A stretch of 64,000 nt of DNA from Thiomicrorhabdus sp. Kp2 (GCF_000478585.1 NZ_ARWI01000001.1:930001-994000), one strand, 5' to 3'. Positions 19,765 to 29,698 are shown, counted from the first letter of the stretch. The notes: generated by a model from the letters alone, not told the origin. Numbers and translations: made by a program.

Positions 19765-21011
19765 ATTTAAAAGCTTAACCACGAAGACTCGAAGTCACGA
19801 AGAAAAGACCCTGTTACTTTGAAAACCATAAAACCTCAACAACAATGTCATCGCGAGCCTTTTAGGGCGTGGCGATCCAGGGATTACGGCCAAGTATGTA
19901 GTTAGACGTTAACCATGGATTGCTTCGCTTCGCTCGCAATGACAGTACAATAACTTTGCTTCTCAGCTCTGCAGCCGAGTTCTTTTGTAACTCTAAAAAA
20001 CACTGTCATCGCGAGCCCTATAGGGCGTGGCGTTCCAGGGATTACGGCCAAGTATGTAGTTAGACGATAACCATGGATTGCTTCGCTTCGCTCGCAATGA
20101 CAGTACAATAACTTTGTTTCTCAGCTCTGCAGCCGAGTTCTTTGTTTCGCATTGACCGTGAACTCGATTTTGTTTTTTTGTCATTGCGAGGTCGAAGACC
20201 GTGGCAATCCATCGTTCTCGGCAAAGCACTGTAGTTAGACGATAACCATAGATTGCTTCGCTTTGCTCGCAATGACAGTACAATAACTTTGTTTCTCGTC
20301 TCTGCAGCCGAGTGTTTTTTTGTGATTCTAAAAAAACACTGTCATCGCGAGCCCTATAGGGCGTGGCGATCCAGGGATTACGGCCAAGTATGTAGTTAGA
20401 CGTTAACCATGGATTGCTTCGCTTTGCTCGCAATGACAGTACAATAACTTTGCTTCTCAGCTCTGCAGCCGAGTTCTTTGTTTCGCATTGACCGTGAACT
20501 CGATTTTGTTTTTTTGTCATTGCGAGGTCGAAGACCGTGGCAATCCATCGTTCTCGGCAAAGCACTGTAGTTAGACGATAACCATGGATTGCTTCGCTTC
20601 GCTCGCAATGACAGTACAATAACTTTGTTTCTCGTCTCTGCAGCCGTGTTTTTTTGTGATTCTAAAGAACACTGTCATCGCGAGCCCTATAGGGCGTGGC
20701 GATCCAGGGATTACGGCCAAGTATGTAGTTAGACGATAACCATGGATTGCTTCGCTTCGCTCGCAATGACAGTACAATAACTTTGTTTCTCGTCTCTGCA
20801 GCCGAGTTTTTTTTTGTGATTCTAAAGAACACTGTCATCGCGAGCCCTTTAGGGCATGGCGATCCAGGGATTACGGCCAAGTATGTAGTTAGACGTTAAC
20901 CATGGATTATTCGCTTTGCTCGCAATGACAGTACAATAACTTTGTTTCTCGTCTCTGCAGCCGAGTTCTTTGTTTCACAGTCAATTAAGTAGCAGTTAAC
21001 ACGATTTAATA
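19765..21011. repeat. Palindromic repeat array 4, seven units with 336-bp higher-order period
   Basis: After an AACCACGAAGACTCGAAG element (about 19780) come seven 96-97-base units: 19847-19943, 20005-20101, 20180-20276, 20341-20437, 20516-20612, 20674-20770 and 20834-20929. Inner stems are GCCTTTTAGGG, GCCCTATAGGGC, GGTCGAAGACC, GCCCTATAGGGC, GGTCGAAGACC, GCCCTATAGGGC and GCCCTTTAGGGC. The GCCC and GGTC types alternate, so a dimer of about 336 bases is repeated (20005 to 20341; 20180 to 20516). Spacers of 60-80 bases hold a CTGCAGCCGAG hairpin piece. All reading frames here are repeat translations. Confidence 0.92.
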
Positions 21012-22727
21012 TCAATTACGGCGCATGGTACCTGAATTTTCCATATCACCACCACCATAAGAGATAGGTATATTCAAACTTTCTGGTGGTGTCTGTTTCA
21101 ACAAGTCATATAAACGTGTTAAATGCCTGCGATAGAGCCTATCAAAATCTTGCACACTATCCGATGGGTTGTAACCACCAAACCACCAGAACCAATCTGA
21201 CCCTTCACAAATGGCAAGTTGCTCAGTCGCTTGTTTAAGCTCTGCTTCTGAGAGAACATGAGATAAAACCACCTCATCAAAACACTGTTTTGCTTCTACC
21301 AGCAAATCCCAACCTTTGTTTTTATCATCGTCACCAATCCAGGTTGAAAAGGAACCATACACCCAGCTACCTGCTTTAAGAACAGGTAAGTGACGAACTT
21401 TAGCACCGTTTTCTAAAGCGTCTGAAAAGGTGGTCATTTCAATATGTGGATGGCTTGAAAGCTTATCGTATAGAGCCGTTAAAAAGTGATTGGCATTTTC
21501 AGGATAATATTCCCAGGCATTTTCACCATCCAATATGACAGACACTACATGCTCTTTTACTTCACTGCTTAAAAAATTGGCAATGTTATCCATGTGTTGG
21601 GCAAAGTCATTCGCGGCATCAATCGGGTTCCAATCTTTATACTGAAAACCCACCATATCGGACAAACCATCATCTCTAAAAAACATGGCGCATTTTTGAG
21701 AAGCGTGTTGCAAAGGTTGATAAAGCGCTTTTTTACTGTGTAAATCATGCTGATTAACACACGAGGCTTCACAAGAGTGGCGCCAAACACCTTCACCTGA
21801 TGCGGTCCACTTAATATCGTATTCATCCAACAAACCTACTGCTGCACTACTGATTGCGCCTTCTGACAACCAAACACCTTTGGGCTTAGCGCCAAAATGT
21901 TGCTCATACACTTTAAAGCCATGCTCCATATGCCATTTAGAACGTTCATAGCCATCTGGATAGCTTTTGTAGATTGGGGTTGGTGCATCAGGCATGGCAT
22001 CTCGCATACTGGCAAAATCAATTAACAGCGGTACAATCGGATGACCATAAGGCGTCATGGAAATTTCAATTTGCCCTTTTTCCATTAACGCTCGGTAACG
22101 CGGGATAATGCTCTCCACCGCATCCGCCATAATCTCAATTAGTGTACGTTGAGTGTCAGTTGAAAAATGGCCTTTTTGCGCCATTAAACTCTCAAGACGT
22201 GAATCAGACTCTCTCAGACTTTCTCCCATCCAGGCCAGGTGATACCAAACCAATAAATCGGTAAAATATTGCGGGTTTAGATACGCTAGCTGATGATTCT
22301 CACCCTCTAACTCTGGATTGTATCCCGCTAAATCAACCAAAGCTCTAAAATCAGGCAATACATCAATCATCGTGGGTGCATGAGCGCGCAAACAGACACT
22401 AATCACCTCTTCTCTGCCTTCAATCGAGATAGGAATTGGTGTCTCGCCAGCCACTAAATTCAGCAAAGGGTCTTGCATTGCTGTGCCGTTTTTTAACCAA
22501 TTACGCATCTGAGCCGCATAATCATCTAACTGTTCCAATAACACAGGCGCAAAATTGACCACCACTTTGGCTTGCGGGCATTTCTCAAGATGCCAAACCA
22601 TATCGGCATAATCTTTAATGGCGTGCAAATACACCCAAGGCAAACGGTAGACGCCATCTAAACCATCACGATAATGCGGTTGGTGCATATGCCAACATAA
22701 AACCACTTTTAATTTTTTAGTTTCCAT
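21012..22727 (-). CDS. Glycoside hydrolase family 57 enzyme (alpha-glucan acting)
   Basis: A cytoplasmic retaining alpha-glucan hydrolase or transferase of family GH57, probably acting on glycogen or maltodextrin given its neighbours. The 571 residues show WHMHQPHY (12-19, first GH57 region), GVWLSEGAISSAAVGLLDEY carrying the candidate nucleophile Glu, and VILDGENAWEYYP with the candidate acid/base Asp. No signal peptide. GH57 members may be amylases, amylopullulanases, 4-alpha-glucanotransferases or branching enzymes; a specific activity cannot be assigned here. It lies between arrays 4 and 5, apart from its likely operon partners. Confidence 0.9.
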   Translation of the reverse strand: METKKLKVVLCWHMHQPHYRDGLDGVYRLPWVYLHAIKDYADMVWHLEKCPQAKVVVNFAPVLLEQLDDYAAQMRNWLKNGTAMQDPLLNLVAGETPIPISIEGREEVISVCLRAHAPTMIDVLPDFRALVDLAGYNPELEGENHQLAYLNPQYFTDLLVWYHLAWMGESLRESDSRLESLMAQKGHFSTDTQRTLIEIMADAVESIIPRYRALMEKGQIEISMTPYGHPIVPLLIDFASMRDAMPDAPTPIYKSYPDGYERSKWHMEHGFKVYEQHFGAKPKGVWLSEGAISSAAVGLLDEYDIKWTASGEGVWRHSCEASCVNQHDLHSKKALYQPLQHASQKCAMFFRDDGLSDMVGFQYKDWNPIDAANDFAQHMDNIANFLSSEVKEHVVSVILDGENAWEYYPENANHFLTALYDKLSSHPHIEMTTFSDALENGAKVRHLPVLKAGSWVYGSFSTWIGDDDKNKGWDLLVEAKQCFDEVVLSHVLSEAELKQATEQLAICEGSDWFWWFGGYNPSDSVQDFDRLYRRHLTRLYDLLKQTPPESLNIPISYGGGDMENSGTMRRN

Positions 22728-23263
22728 AACCCTTATTTCTATTTTTATTCTAATTATTCATTTATCTATATCGTAGGCAATTAACCACCAAGACACGAAG
22801 TTTTTAAAAACTTGGTCATTGCGAGGTCGAAGACCGTGGCAATCCATGGCTCTTGGCAAAGCACCGTAGTCAGACGTTAACCATGGATTGCTTCGCTTCA
22901 CTCGCAATGACCGTCGGATTGGATATAGTTTTAAAGTGTAGCCCTTCGGATCGTTATAAATAGCGTTCTACGCTCCAAAGAGCTTGTGCTTCGCTTCGTT
23001 TTCATCTCTGCAGCCGAGTTGTTTGTTTCTCCATCTCTGTAGCCGAGTATTTTTTTGTAACTCTAAACAACACTGTCATCGCGAGCCCTTTAGGGCGTGG
23101 CGATCCATGGCTTACGGCTAAAGATGTAGGCAGACGTTAACCATGGATTATTCGTTACTCTCACCCTACGGGTCGCCTTAACAGGCGTTCTTCGCTCTAA
23201 AGAGCTTGTGCTTCGCTTCGTTTTCGTCTCTGCAGCCGAGTTTTTGTGGTTAACCATTCTTTT
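22728..23263. repeat. Palindromic repeat array 5 (gene-free stretch)
   Basis: Starts with a variant AACCACCAAGACACGAAG (about 22783). One full unit lies at 22815-22911 (inner stem GGTCGAAGACC), followed by fragments with GCTCCAAAGAGC and CTGCAGCCGAG. A second unit begins at 23075 (GCCCTTTAGGGC) and runs into the extended right arm with GCCT/AGGC and GCTCTAAAGAGC, ending near 23240. No gene seen. Confidence 0.9.
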
Positions 23264-24532
23264 TTATCGCAAAGTGTGTAATTTTTGCCCTAACATTTCT
23301 GGTGTAACTAAAACAATGCCAGAGGATTCTTCAATATAAAAACGCTTGGCATCTTCTACTGGATCTTCACCAATAATGGTTCCTTCAGGAATAATCGCCC
23401 CTTTATCAATCACAGCATTTTGAATACGGCAATTACGCCCCACTTCAACCCGTGGTAATAACACTGAATCTTTAATATGTGAATAACTGTGCACTCTAGA
23501 GCCGCTTGAAATCACTGAACGTTTAATGCGGGCACCTGAAATAATGCAACCGCCTGCCACCATTGAGTCGATGGCTTCACCACGGCGTCCTTCGTCGTCA
23601 AAGGTAAATTTAGCGGGTGGCATCTGCGCTTGATAGGTCCAAATTGGCCAATCGCGATCATATAAATTCAGTTCTGGTTCAATAGAACATAAGTCCAAAT
23701 TGGCTTTCCAAAACGACTCAATTGTTCCAACATCACGCCAATAAACAGGCACACCACTATCATCTACAAATGGGTAAGCTTGTACATTCCAGTCTTCAAT
23801 AATGGACGGAATAATATCTTTACCAAAATCTCGAGAAGAGTTCGGGTTATCACTATCTTCAATCAGCTTTTGGAATAAAAACTCAGTTGAAAAAATATAA
23901 ATCCCCATCGATGCCAATGCTTTATCAGGCTTGCCTGGCATTGAATCAGGGTTGGCTGGTTTTTCAGTAAATTTAGTGATTTTAAAGGTTTCATTAACCG
24001 ACATAACACCAAAACCTGTGGCTTCCATTCTTGGCACTTCAATACAGCCAATGGTTACATCCGCTCCAGAATTGGCGTGATCTACTAACATTTTGCTGTA
24101 ATCCATAGAGTAGATATGATCCCCTCCTAATACCATCACATACTCGGGTGTATGGCGGCGCAGAATATCTAAATTTTGATATAAGGCATCGGCCGTACCT
24201 TTATACCAATCTTTATCAACACGCTGTTGAGCGGGAAGCAGTTCAACAAACTCACCCACCTCGTAACGCATAAAACTCCAAGCACGTTGAATATGACGAA
24301 TCAGCGAGTGCGATTTATATTGCGTTAACACGCCAATTTTGCGAATACCCGAATTCACACAATTGGATAACACAAAATCAACAATACGATATTTACCACC
24401 AAAAGGCACTGCGGGTTTAGCGCGCCAGCGCGTTAAATCTTTTAAACGACTCCCTTCTCCACCAGCAAGCACAATTGCTAAGGTTTTGCGCGTTAAGTCT
24501 GTTGCTGTTTTAGTTTCACAATAATATTTCAT
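23264..24532 (-). CDS. glgC: Glucose-1-phosphate adenylyltransferase
   Basis: Makes ADP-glucose for GlgA and is normally the allosterically controlled step of bacterial glycogen synthesis. The 422 residues carry [14 protein letters not shown] (22-35), the nucleotidyltransferase loop, [24 protein letters not shown] and a left-handed beta-helix C-terminus ([27 protein letters not shown]). The gene is separated from the GH57 gene by repeat array 5 and follows glk after 121 bases in the same direction. Confidence 0.97.
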   Translation of the reverse strand: MKYYCETKTATDLTRKTLAIVLAGGEGSRLKDLTRWRAKPAVPFGGKYRIVDFVLSNCVNSGIRKIGVLTQYKSHSLIRHIQRAWSFMRYEVGEFVELLPAQQRVDKDWYKGTADALYQNLDILRRHTPEYVMVLGGDHIYSMDYSKMLVDHANSGADVTIGCIEVPRMEATGFGVMSVNETFKITKFTEKPANPDSMPGKPDKALASMGIYIFSTEFLFQKLIEDSDNPNSSRDFGKDIIPSIIEDWNVQAYPFVDDSGVPVYWRDVGTIESFWKANLDLCSIEPELNLYDRDWPIWTYQAQMPPAKFTFDDEGRRGEAIDSMVAGGCIISGARIKRSVISSGSRVHSYSHIKDSVLLPRVEVGRNCRIQNAVIDKGAIIPEGTIIGEDPVEDAKRFYIEESSGIVLVTPEMLGQKLHTLR

Positions 24533-24653
24533 TCAGCATTCCTCATACCAATTAGTGGGATTGAAATCGTTATAAAATTAAATTAATCATTTTGATAAAC
24601 TTTTCTATAAAACGATTTTAATTAAAAAAGCTAAGATATTCTTTTCTGGCTTG

Positions 24654-25769
24654 TTACTCAGCCATGTTATTTTTTGCTGCCAACATCGCACCCTTTAAGC
24701 CTAAGGCTTCATCGGTAATAAGATAAATTGGCATAGTTTTCACTACTTTAGTCATGCGCCCTTTTTCTAAAAAAGCACTTACAAAATTCTTTTTTTGCAT
24801 CCAAGCCTGTAATTTCAATGCAACGCCGCCAGCCAGAAAAATTCCGCCAGGTGCGTTCCAAATTAGTGCGACCGCACCAATAAACGCACCATAAATCGTA
24901 ACAAATTCCATGATTGCTTTTGTCGCGGTAGGGTCACCACTCTCTGCCGCCTGGTGGATTTCGGCCGCCGTTAGACGTTTTAAAGAGTCTTCTTTTTTAT
25001 CCTTAGCAATAAGTAAGCTTACCTGCTTATTTAATGGATTAAAAAACTTATTTTTATGAAGTTTTTGTGAACTTGTTTGAGAATAAGTATTGGGTAAGTC
25101 GTGTAATAAAAAGAACTCATATAAAGTTTCCAGGCCTGGTCCAGATAAAACCCGTTCATAAGAGACATGCTCCCATTTCTGCCAAAGCCAATTTAGTAAT
25201 ATTTGTTGCGTTTCAGAAATGGGGGCAAAATCAAAATGCCCACCCTCTGAGGGCTGTGGAATATAGTTATCACCATCAAAAAACACGGGAGCCACACCCA
25301 AACCAGTACCCGCACCAATAACTAAACGATTACCCTCTTTGGCAATATTTTCTATTGGAGAATAGAGTGTCATTTTATCGGAGGGCATTAAGTCATCTAC
25401 CCCTAATGCAGCGGCATAAAAGTCATTTACAAAATGTACTGTTTGAATACCGCATTTTTGCTCAATCAAATCGGCATCAACAACCCAGGGTAAATTCGTT
25501 AATTCAACCACTCGGCCATCTACCAGGCCTGGTAAACCGAAACAAGCCGCATCAATAATCGGATGAGATTGATTAGAAAATTCAAAGGTATCAAGAAAGG
25601 TGGTAATAATAGATTGGAGCGAATCAAACGCCTGACACTGATAGCGCTGCTCACCTAAAACATGGGTTAACGTTGAATTAGCAACTGTGGAATGTGCGGT
25701 ATTTGGCTTGATCTGAATAAGTTGAAGTAATGCTTTTGTTCCTCCTATATCACCAGCCAAATAATACAT
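24654..25769 (-). CDS. glk: Glucokinase
   Basis: Phosphorylates glucose to glucose-6-phosphate with ATP. The 371 residues begin MYYLAGDIGGTKALLQL, the ROK/Glk phosphate-1 motif (DIGGTK at 7-12), and include HFVNDFYAAALGV with the catalytic Asp, VIGAGTGLGVA, and PSEGGHFDFAP, the glucose-binding Glu-Gly-Gly-His motif. It is longer than E. coli Glk (321); the extra lies in a low-similarity segment around SQTSSQKLHKNKFF. Its place between glgC and gmhA suggests it feeds glucose from glycogen breakdown back into hexose phosphate. Confidence 0.93.
   Translation of the reverse strand: MYYLAGDIGGTKALLQLIQIKPNTAHSTVANSTLTHVLGEQRYQCQAFDSLQSIITTFLDTFEFSNQSHPIIDAACFGLPGLVDGRVVELTNLPWVVDADLIEQKCGIQTVHFVNDFYAAALGVDDLMPSDKMTLYSPIENIAKEGNRLVIGAGTGLGVAPVFFDGDNYIPQPSEGGHFDFAPISETQQILLNWLWQKWEHVSYERVLSGPGLETLYEFFLLHDLPNTYSQTSSQKLHKNKFFNPLNKQVSLLIAKDKKEDSLKRLTAAEIHQAAESGDPTATKAIMEFVTIYGAFIGAVALIWNAPGGIFLAGGVALKLQAWMQKKNFVSAFLEKGRMTKVVKTMPIYLITDEALGLKGAMLAAKNNMAE
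25130..25139. repeat. CCAGGCCTGG palindrome inside glk
   Basis: Core 10-mer with flanks T and T. A second copy in the same gene is the exact 12-mer at 25522-25533, read as GLPGLVDG. Confidence 0.9.
25522..25533. repeat. Second CCAGGCCTGG palindrome inside glk
   Basis: Exact ACCAGGCCTGGT; with 25130-25139 this gene holds two copies within 400 bases. Confidence 0.9.
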
Positions 25770-25853
25770 TCAAACCACCTTAATCATTGAGGGATAAAAT
25801 GACGTGAAAGCTTAGCGCTCACAAAGAGCGCTCCCCTGACACATAAAACAAGT

Positions 25854-26438
25854 TCATTCAGACTCTGCATAAAGTGAATCCAACCCTTCGCAGATTAAAT
25901 GGTTAAAAAAGCTATGCGCTTCTTGAATTCTAGCGGTTGCCTGCGAATGGACTTGCAAGCAGTAATCCGCTTCCGCCCCCATTCGGCTTAACCCTTGTCC
26001 TGTTAAAGCAACAGTCACACACTCACACTGTTTTGCCATCTCAATCGCTTTAACCACATTAGCGCTATTACCAGAGGTTGACATAGCCATCACCACATCA
26101 CCAGGCCTGGCAAGTCCTTGAATTTGACGAGCAAACACCGTTTCAAACTCATAGTCATTAGCGTGTGCGGTTAAAATAGAGCTGTCGGTTGTTAGGGCGA
26201 TAGAAGCAATCGGTTGGCGATTTTTAACATATCGCACCATTAACTCAGCCGCCATATGCTGAGCATCGGCCGCACTTCCACCATTACCCAACCAAATGAC
26301 TTTACCGCCTGAATTGATCGATTGTTGAATCTCTTTAACCACTTGTGTTACCAGGCCTGCTTGGTCAATCACGGACTGCATGGCTTTTTGGTTTTCGGCC
26401 AAAGCTTGCTCAAAATGGATGTTTATTTTTGATGACAT
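25854..26438 (-). CDS. gmhA: Phosphoheptose isomerase (SIS domain)
   Basis: Converts sedoheptulose-7-phosphate to D-glycero-manno-heptose-7-phosphate, the first step of LPS heptose synthesis. The 194 residues show GGKVIWLGNGGSAADAQHMAAELMVRY and MSTSGNSANVVKAIEMA, the SIS-domain sugar-phosphate loops. DiaA, a replication initiator partner, has similar sequence, but the position 44 bases after hldE supports GmhA. A CCAGGCCTGG copy lies at 26101-26110. Confidence 0.9.
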   Translation of the reverse strand: MSSKINIHFEQALAENQKAMQSVIDQAGLVTQVVKEIQQSINSGGKVIWLGNGGSAADAQHMAAELMVRYVKNRQPIASIALTTDSSILTAHANDYEFETVFARQIQGLARPGDVVMAMSTSGNSANVVKAIEMAKQCECVTVALTGQGLSRMGAEADYCLQVHSQATARIQEAHSFFNHLICEGLDSLYAESE

Positions 26439-26482
26439 GGATTCGTAATGACTTCTATTTATTATGACTTATTTATTATCGC

Positions 26483-27925
26483 TTATTTAAGACGGTCTTC
26501 GGTTTGAATTTTATCTACCAATTTGGTGGTTGAATAGCCGTCCCAAAATGACAATATCTCTACCTGCCCACCTGCGTCCCAAACACATTGAGCGCCTGCA
26601 ATCTCTTCAGGCTTATAGTCGCCACCTTTGACTAAAACATCTGGCAACAGTTTACAAATCAGACGTTCTGGCGTCTCCTCATTAAAAGCGACCACCCAAT
26701 CAACACAACTCAACGCGGACAATAGTTCCATTCTGCCGTCCAACCCAACAATAGGACGAGAATCCCCTTTGAGTTTTTTTACCGACTCATCAGAGTTTAC
26801 CGCAATAATCAAACGTTCACCTAATTTTGCGGCTTCATTTAAATAACGCACATGACCGCTATGCAACAGATCAAAACAACCATTGGTAAAAACGACTTTT
26901 TCACCGTTTTTTTGCGCTAATTGCACGAGCTCAAGAAGCTCGTCTTCATTCATTGCCACATAACCTTGGTGACGCATATCGGCTTTTATTGCTTCGTCCA
27001 ACTCGGCCTTCGAGACGGTTGACGTTCCCACTTTGCGAACCACAACACTGGCCGCTTGATTGGCTAGATGCACCGAATTTTGCCAAGATAAACCACTGGC
27101 AAACCCCGTTGCCAAAGCGGCCATAACGGTATCACCCGCACCCGTTACATCATACACCTCTTGTGCCTGTGACTTTAATAAGTAAGGCTTCTCATTTTGG
27201 GTAACCAATGCCATACCATGTTCACTGCGTGTAACCAGTAAAGCTTGAAGAGATAAATCATCAATCAGTTTAGTGGCTTTAGCCACCACAGAGGCTTCAT
27301 CAGCAGCAGACCCTACAACAGCTTCAAATTCACTCTGATTCGGTTTAATCAAAGTGGCATTTTGATAGCGTACAAAATCTAAACCTTTAGGATCAACCAA
27401 CACTGGAACATTGGCCTCAACGGCAATCGCAATCATCTGTTCTACAAACTGCAACGCACCTTTGGCGTAATCGGAAACAACTAACACGTCATACTCGGCA
27501 ATGTGTTTTTTAACTAAACCAACCAAAGCGTGTGCTGGCGCTTCGGGCACAGGCTCTTCAAAATCCATACGGATTAACTGCTGGTGATGACTGAGCACTC
27601 GTAATTTACAAATCGTGCCACTTTCAGAAAGTGACCAATCGGTTTTCACGCCCGCTTGATGCATTAATTGTGTCAACTGCTGACCGTGTGAATCGACCTC
27701 ACCGCTTTTAGTCTGACCAATCACCCCCAACAAACAGGCTTGCGCACCTAAAGCCGCCACATTTAACGCGACGTTAGCCGCACCACCTGCACGCATCTCT
27801 TCTTTAGCCACTTTCACCACGGGCACGGGCGCTTCGGGTGAAATCCTTCCCGCACGTCCATTCCAGTATTGGTCCAACATTACATCACCAACAATAAGAA
27901 TTTTAGATTGTGAAAAGTCGTGCAT
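26483..27925 (-). CDS. hldE: Bifunctional heptose-7-phosphate kinase / heptose-1-phosphate adenylyltransferase
   Basis: Catalyses two steps of ADP-heptose synthesis for the LPS core. The 480 residues match the fused family. Domain 1 is a ribokinase-type kinase (ILIVGDVMLDQYWNG near the start; VYDVTGAGDTVMAALA with the catalytic Asp). Domain 2 is a cytidylyltransferase-like adenylyltransferase with VVFTNGCFDLLHSGHVRYL. First gene of the minus-strand hldE-gmhA-glk-glgC run, and divergent from the pagL-like gene at 28043. Confidence 0.97.
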   Translation of the reverse strand: MHDFSQSKILIVGDVMLDQYWNGRAGRISPEAPVPVVKVAKEEMRAGGAANVALNVAALGAQACLLGVIGQTKSGEVDSHGQQLTQLMHQAGVKTDWSLSESGTICKLRVLSHHQQLIRMDFEEPVPEAPAHALVGLVKKHIAEYDVLVVSDYAKGALQFVEQMIAIAVEANVPVLVDPKGLDFVRYQNATLIKPNQSEFEAVVGSAADEASVVAKATKLIDDLSLQALLVTRSEHGMALVTQNEKPYLLKSQAQEVYDVTGAGDTVMAALATGFASGLSWQNSVHLANQAASVVVRKVGTSTVSKAELDEAIKADMRHQGYVAMNEDELLELVQLAQKNGEKVVFTNGCFDLLHSGHVRYLNEAAKLGERLIIAVNSDESVKKLKGDSRPIVGLDGRMELLSALSCVDWVVAFNEETPERLICKLLPDVLVKGGDYKPEEIAGAQCVWDAGGQVEILSFWDGYSTTKLVDKIQTEDRLK

Positions 27926-27986
27926 AGTTATCCTTAATTAAAAACTTGAATTTGGAGCGCTTGGCATCTTTATCAGCCTCTGTCGT

Positions 27987-28001
27987 GCAAAGGTCTTATA
28001 G
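27987..28001. repeat. Lone IS5-like terminal repeat fragment
   Basis: TCGTGCAAAGGTCT matches the right end of the MITE at 19604-19764. No partner end is seen. It sits in the divergent promoter region between hldE and the pagL-like gene, so it may influence either. Confidence 0.6.
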
Positions 28002-28042
28002 ATAGATTAAAATGTGCCCACAGTTTATCAGGAAACCCCAAC

Positions 28043-28702
28043 ATGCAAAATTCAAAAACCGCTTTTTCTATTGTTTTGAGTACATTAATTTCAATTTCAG
28101 CCCTAGCTCCAACAAGCACTTATGCTGAAAACTCCAATAATGGCCCAATGTCATTAGCGATTTTAGGAGCCATTGGCTCTTTAGGGTTTGCTTGTTATCA
28201 AGGTAAAGCACCTTGCGTATTACGCCCACACATTAATACTGATGCGTTAACGGCTAGTGCAGACATAGGTTCAGATAATAAACTACAACATACTCGATTT
28301 TCTATCGGTGCCGATTGGGATGAAAAAGTCTATGAAGCTCAAAATTGGGAAGTGGTTGGTCGTTGGGATTTAAGTGCTCACGCTTGGAGTTCGACTGAAA
28401 AAAACATAGAGAATGATAACGGTTATATTATTGGCCTTACTCCAGTGTTTCATTACCAGTTGAAAAACATGGCTTACACACCGTTTATTGAACTGGGTGG
28501 TGGCCCTCACCTTTTGAGTGACATCCGTATTGAAAACGAAAACAAATCAACTCAATTTCAGTTTGGAAGTATTTTTGGCTTAGGCATTAAACGTGATGCG
28601 TTTGAAGTAGGTTACCGTTATTTGCACATCTCCAATGCGGGTATTGAAATGCCAAACCCAGGCACAGACATTCACAATATTCATGTGGGTTACCACTTTT
28701 AA
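28043..28702 (+). CDS. pagL: Acyloxyacyl hydrolase, PagL-like lipid A 3-O-deacylase
   Basis: Predicted outer-membrane enzyme removing the 3-O acyl chain of lipid A. The 219 residues begin with a signal peptide (MQNSKTAFSIVLSTLISISA, cleavage near TYA/EN). Alternating strands typical of a small beta-barrel follow, ending in a C-terminal Phe. YRYLHISNAGI (191-201) carries His195, Ser197 and Asn198, matching the PagL active-site motif, with PNPGTDIH after it. The neighbouring LPS genes hldE, kdsD and waaA fit. The symbol follows family resemblance. Confidence 0.82.
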   Translation: MQNSKTAFSIVLSTLISISALAPTSTYAENSNNGPMSLAILGAIGSLGFACYQGKAPCVLRPHINTDALTASADIGSDNKLQHTRFSIGADWDEKVYEAQNWEVVGRWDLSAHAWSSTEKNIENDNGYIIGLTPVFHYQLKNMAYTPFIELGGGPHLLSDIRIENENKSTQFQFGSIFGLGIKRDAFEVGYRYLHISNAGIEMPNPGTDIHNIHVGYHF

Positions 28703-28752
28703 AAACCCTTTTGAACGTTCATTAATCCAACATTAAAGGTTAGCTAAACACT

Positions 28753-29694
28753 ATGTCAATCGACTATCAAGCCATTGCAAAACAAGTACTCGATATTGAA
28801 GCCGAAGCGGTTTTACACCTTAAAACCCTCATTGATGACAACTTCTCGGGCAGCGTAGATGCCATTTTAAACACCCAAGGGCGTGTGGTCATTTGCGGCA
28901 TGGGTAAATCTGGGTTGATTGGTAAAAAAATTATGGCGACTTTTGCCAGTACGGGAACACCTTGCTTTTTTATGCACCCAGGTGAAGCCTTTCACGGTGA
29001 TTTAGGAATGGTCTCCCCTACAGATGTGTTTTTAGCTTTGTCTAACTCAGGCGAAACCGAAGAGGTCATTCGTCTTCTGCCCTTTTTAAAAGATAACGGT
29101 AATATTGTTATTTCAATGACTGGCAAACCTGAATCCACTCTAGCCGTTAACGCTGATTTTCATTTAAATATTGCCGTGCCCAAAGAAGCATGCCCACATC
29201 AATTAGCGCCAACATCTTCTACTACCGCCACCTTAGTGATGGGTGATGCATTAGCAGTAGCGCTTATGGAAGCCAGAGGCTTTCAACCACATGAATTTGC
29301 CCGTTTTCATCCAGGCGGTAGCTTAGGCCGAAAACTGCTTACCCGTGTTAAACATGAGATGACTAGCAAAAACTTGCCAATGGTTTCAAGCGCCTCTTCT
29401 GTTCAAGAAGTAATACACACCATGAATGAAGGCCGTTTGGGTTTGTGTATTGTGGATAATGGTAAAGGCATTATTACCGATGGTGATTTACGCCGCCACA
29501 TGGAAACCGACTCCGCCAACTTTATGCAGCTAACCGCACAAGATTTGATGGGAAGTCACCCAAAAACCATTGATGCTGAAGCGCGTTTAAATGAAGCGGA
29601 AGAGATGATGAATGACAATAAAATCACCTCTCTTCTAGTCACCGAAGACGCTCAAGTGGTGGGTGTAATCCAAATTTACGATTTAAATGGTTAA
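28753..29694 (+). CDS. kdsD: D-arabinose-5-phosphate isomerase
   Basis: Makes arabinose-5-phosphate, the precursor of Kdo for LPS. The 313 residues have an N-terminal SIS domain (GRVVICGMGKSGLIGKKIM; LALSNSGETEEVIRLLP; HQLAPTSSTTATLVMGDALA) and two C-terminal CBS repeats, the usual KpsF/GutQ layout. It is 51 bases after the pagL-like gene and 24 bases before waaA, with an ACCAGGCCTGGT palindrome in the second gap. Confidence 0.95.
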   Translation: MSIDYQAIAKQVLDIEAEAVLHLKTLIDDNFSGSVDAILNTQGRVVICGMGKSGLIGKKIMATFASTGTPCFFMHPGEAFHGDLGMVSPTDVFLALSNSGETEEVIRLLPFLKDNGNIVISMTGKPESTLAVNADFHLNIAVPKEACPHQLAPTSSTTATLVMGDALAVALMEARGFQPHEFARFHPGGSLGRKLLTRVKHEMTSKNLPMVSSASSVQEVIHTMNEGRLGLCIVDNGKGIITDGDLRRHMETDSANFMQLTAQDLMGSHPKTIDAEARLNEAEEMMNDNKITSLLVTEDAQVVGVIQIYDLNG

Positions 29695-29698
29695 AATT

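Noticed and set aside
19902-20880. Overlapping minus-strand reading frames of 68-208 codons with CHCERSEAI-type translations
   Set aside because: They are translations of the palindromic repeat, with no ribosome sites and tandem self-similarity. Such frames are commonly mis-annotated.
19847-20929. Regular repeat-spacer pattern suggesting a CRISPR array
   Set aside because: Units are 97 bases and dyad-symmetric, spacers are near-identical to each other, and no cas genes are present.
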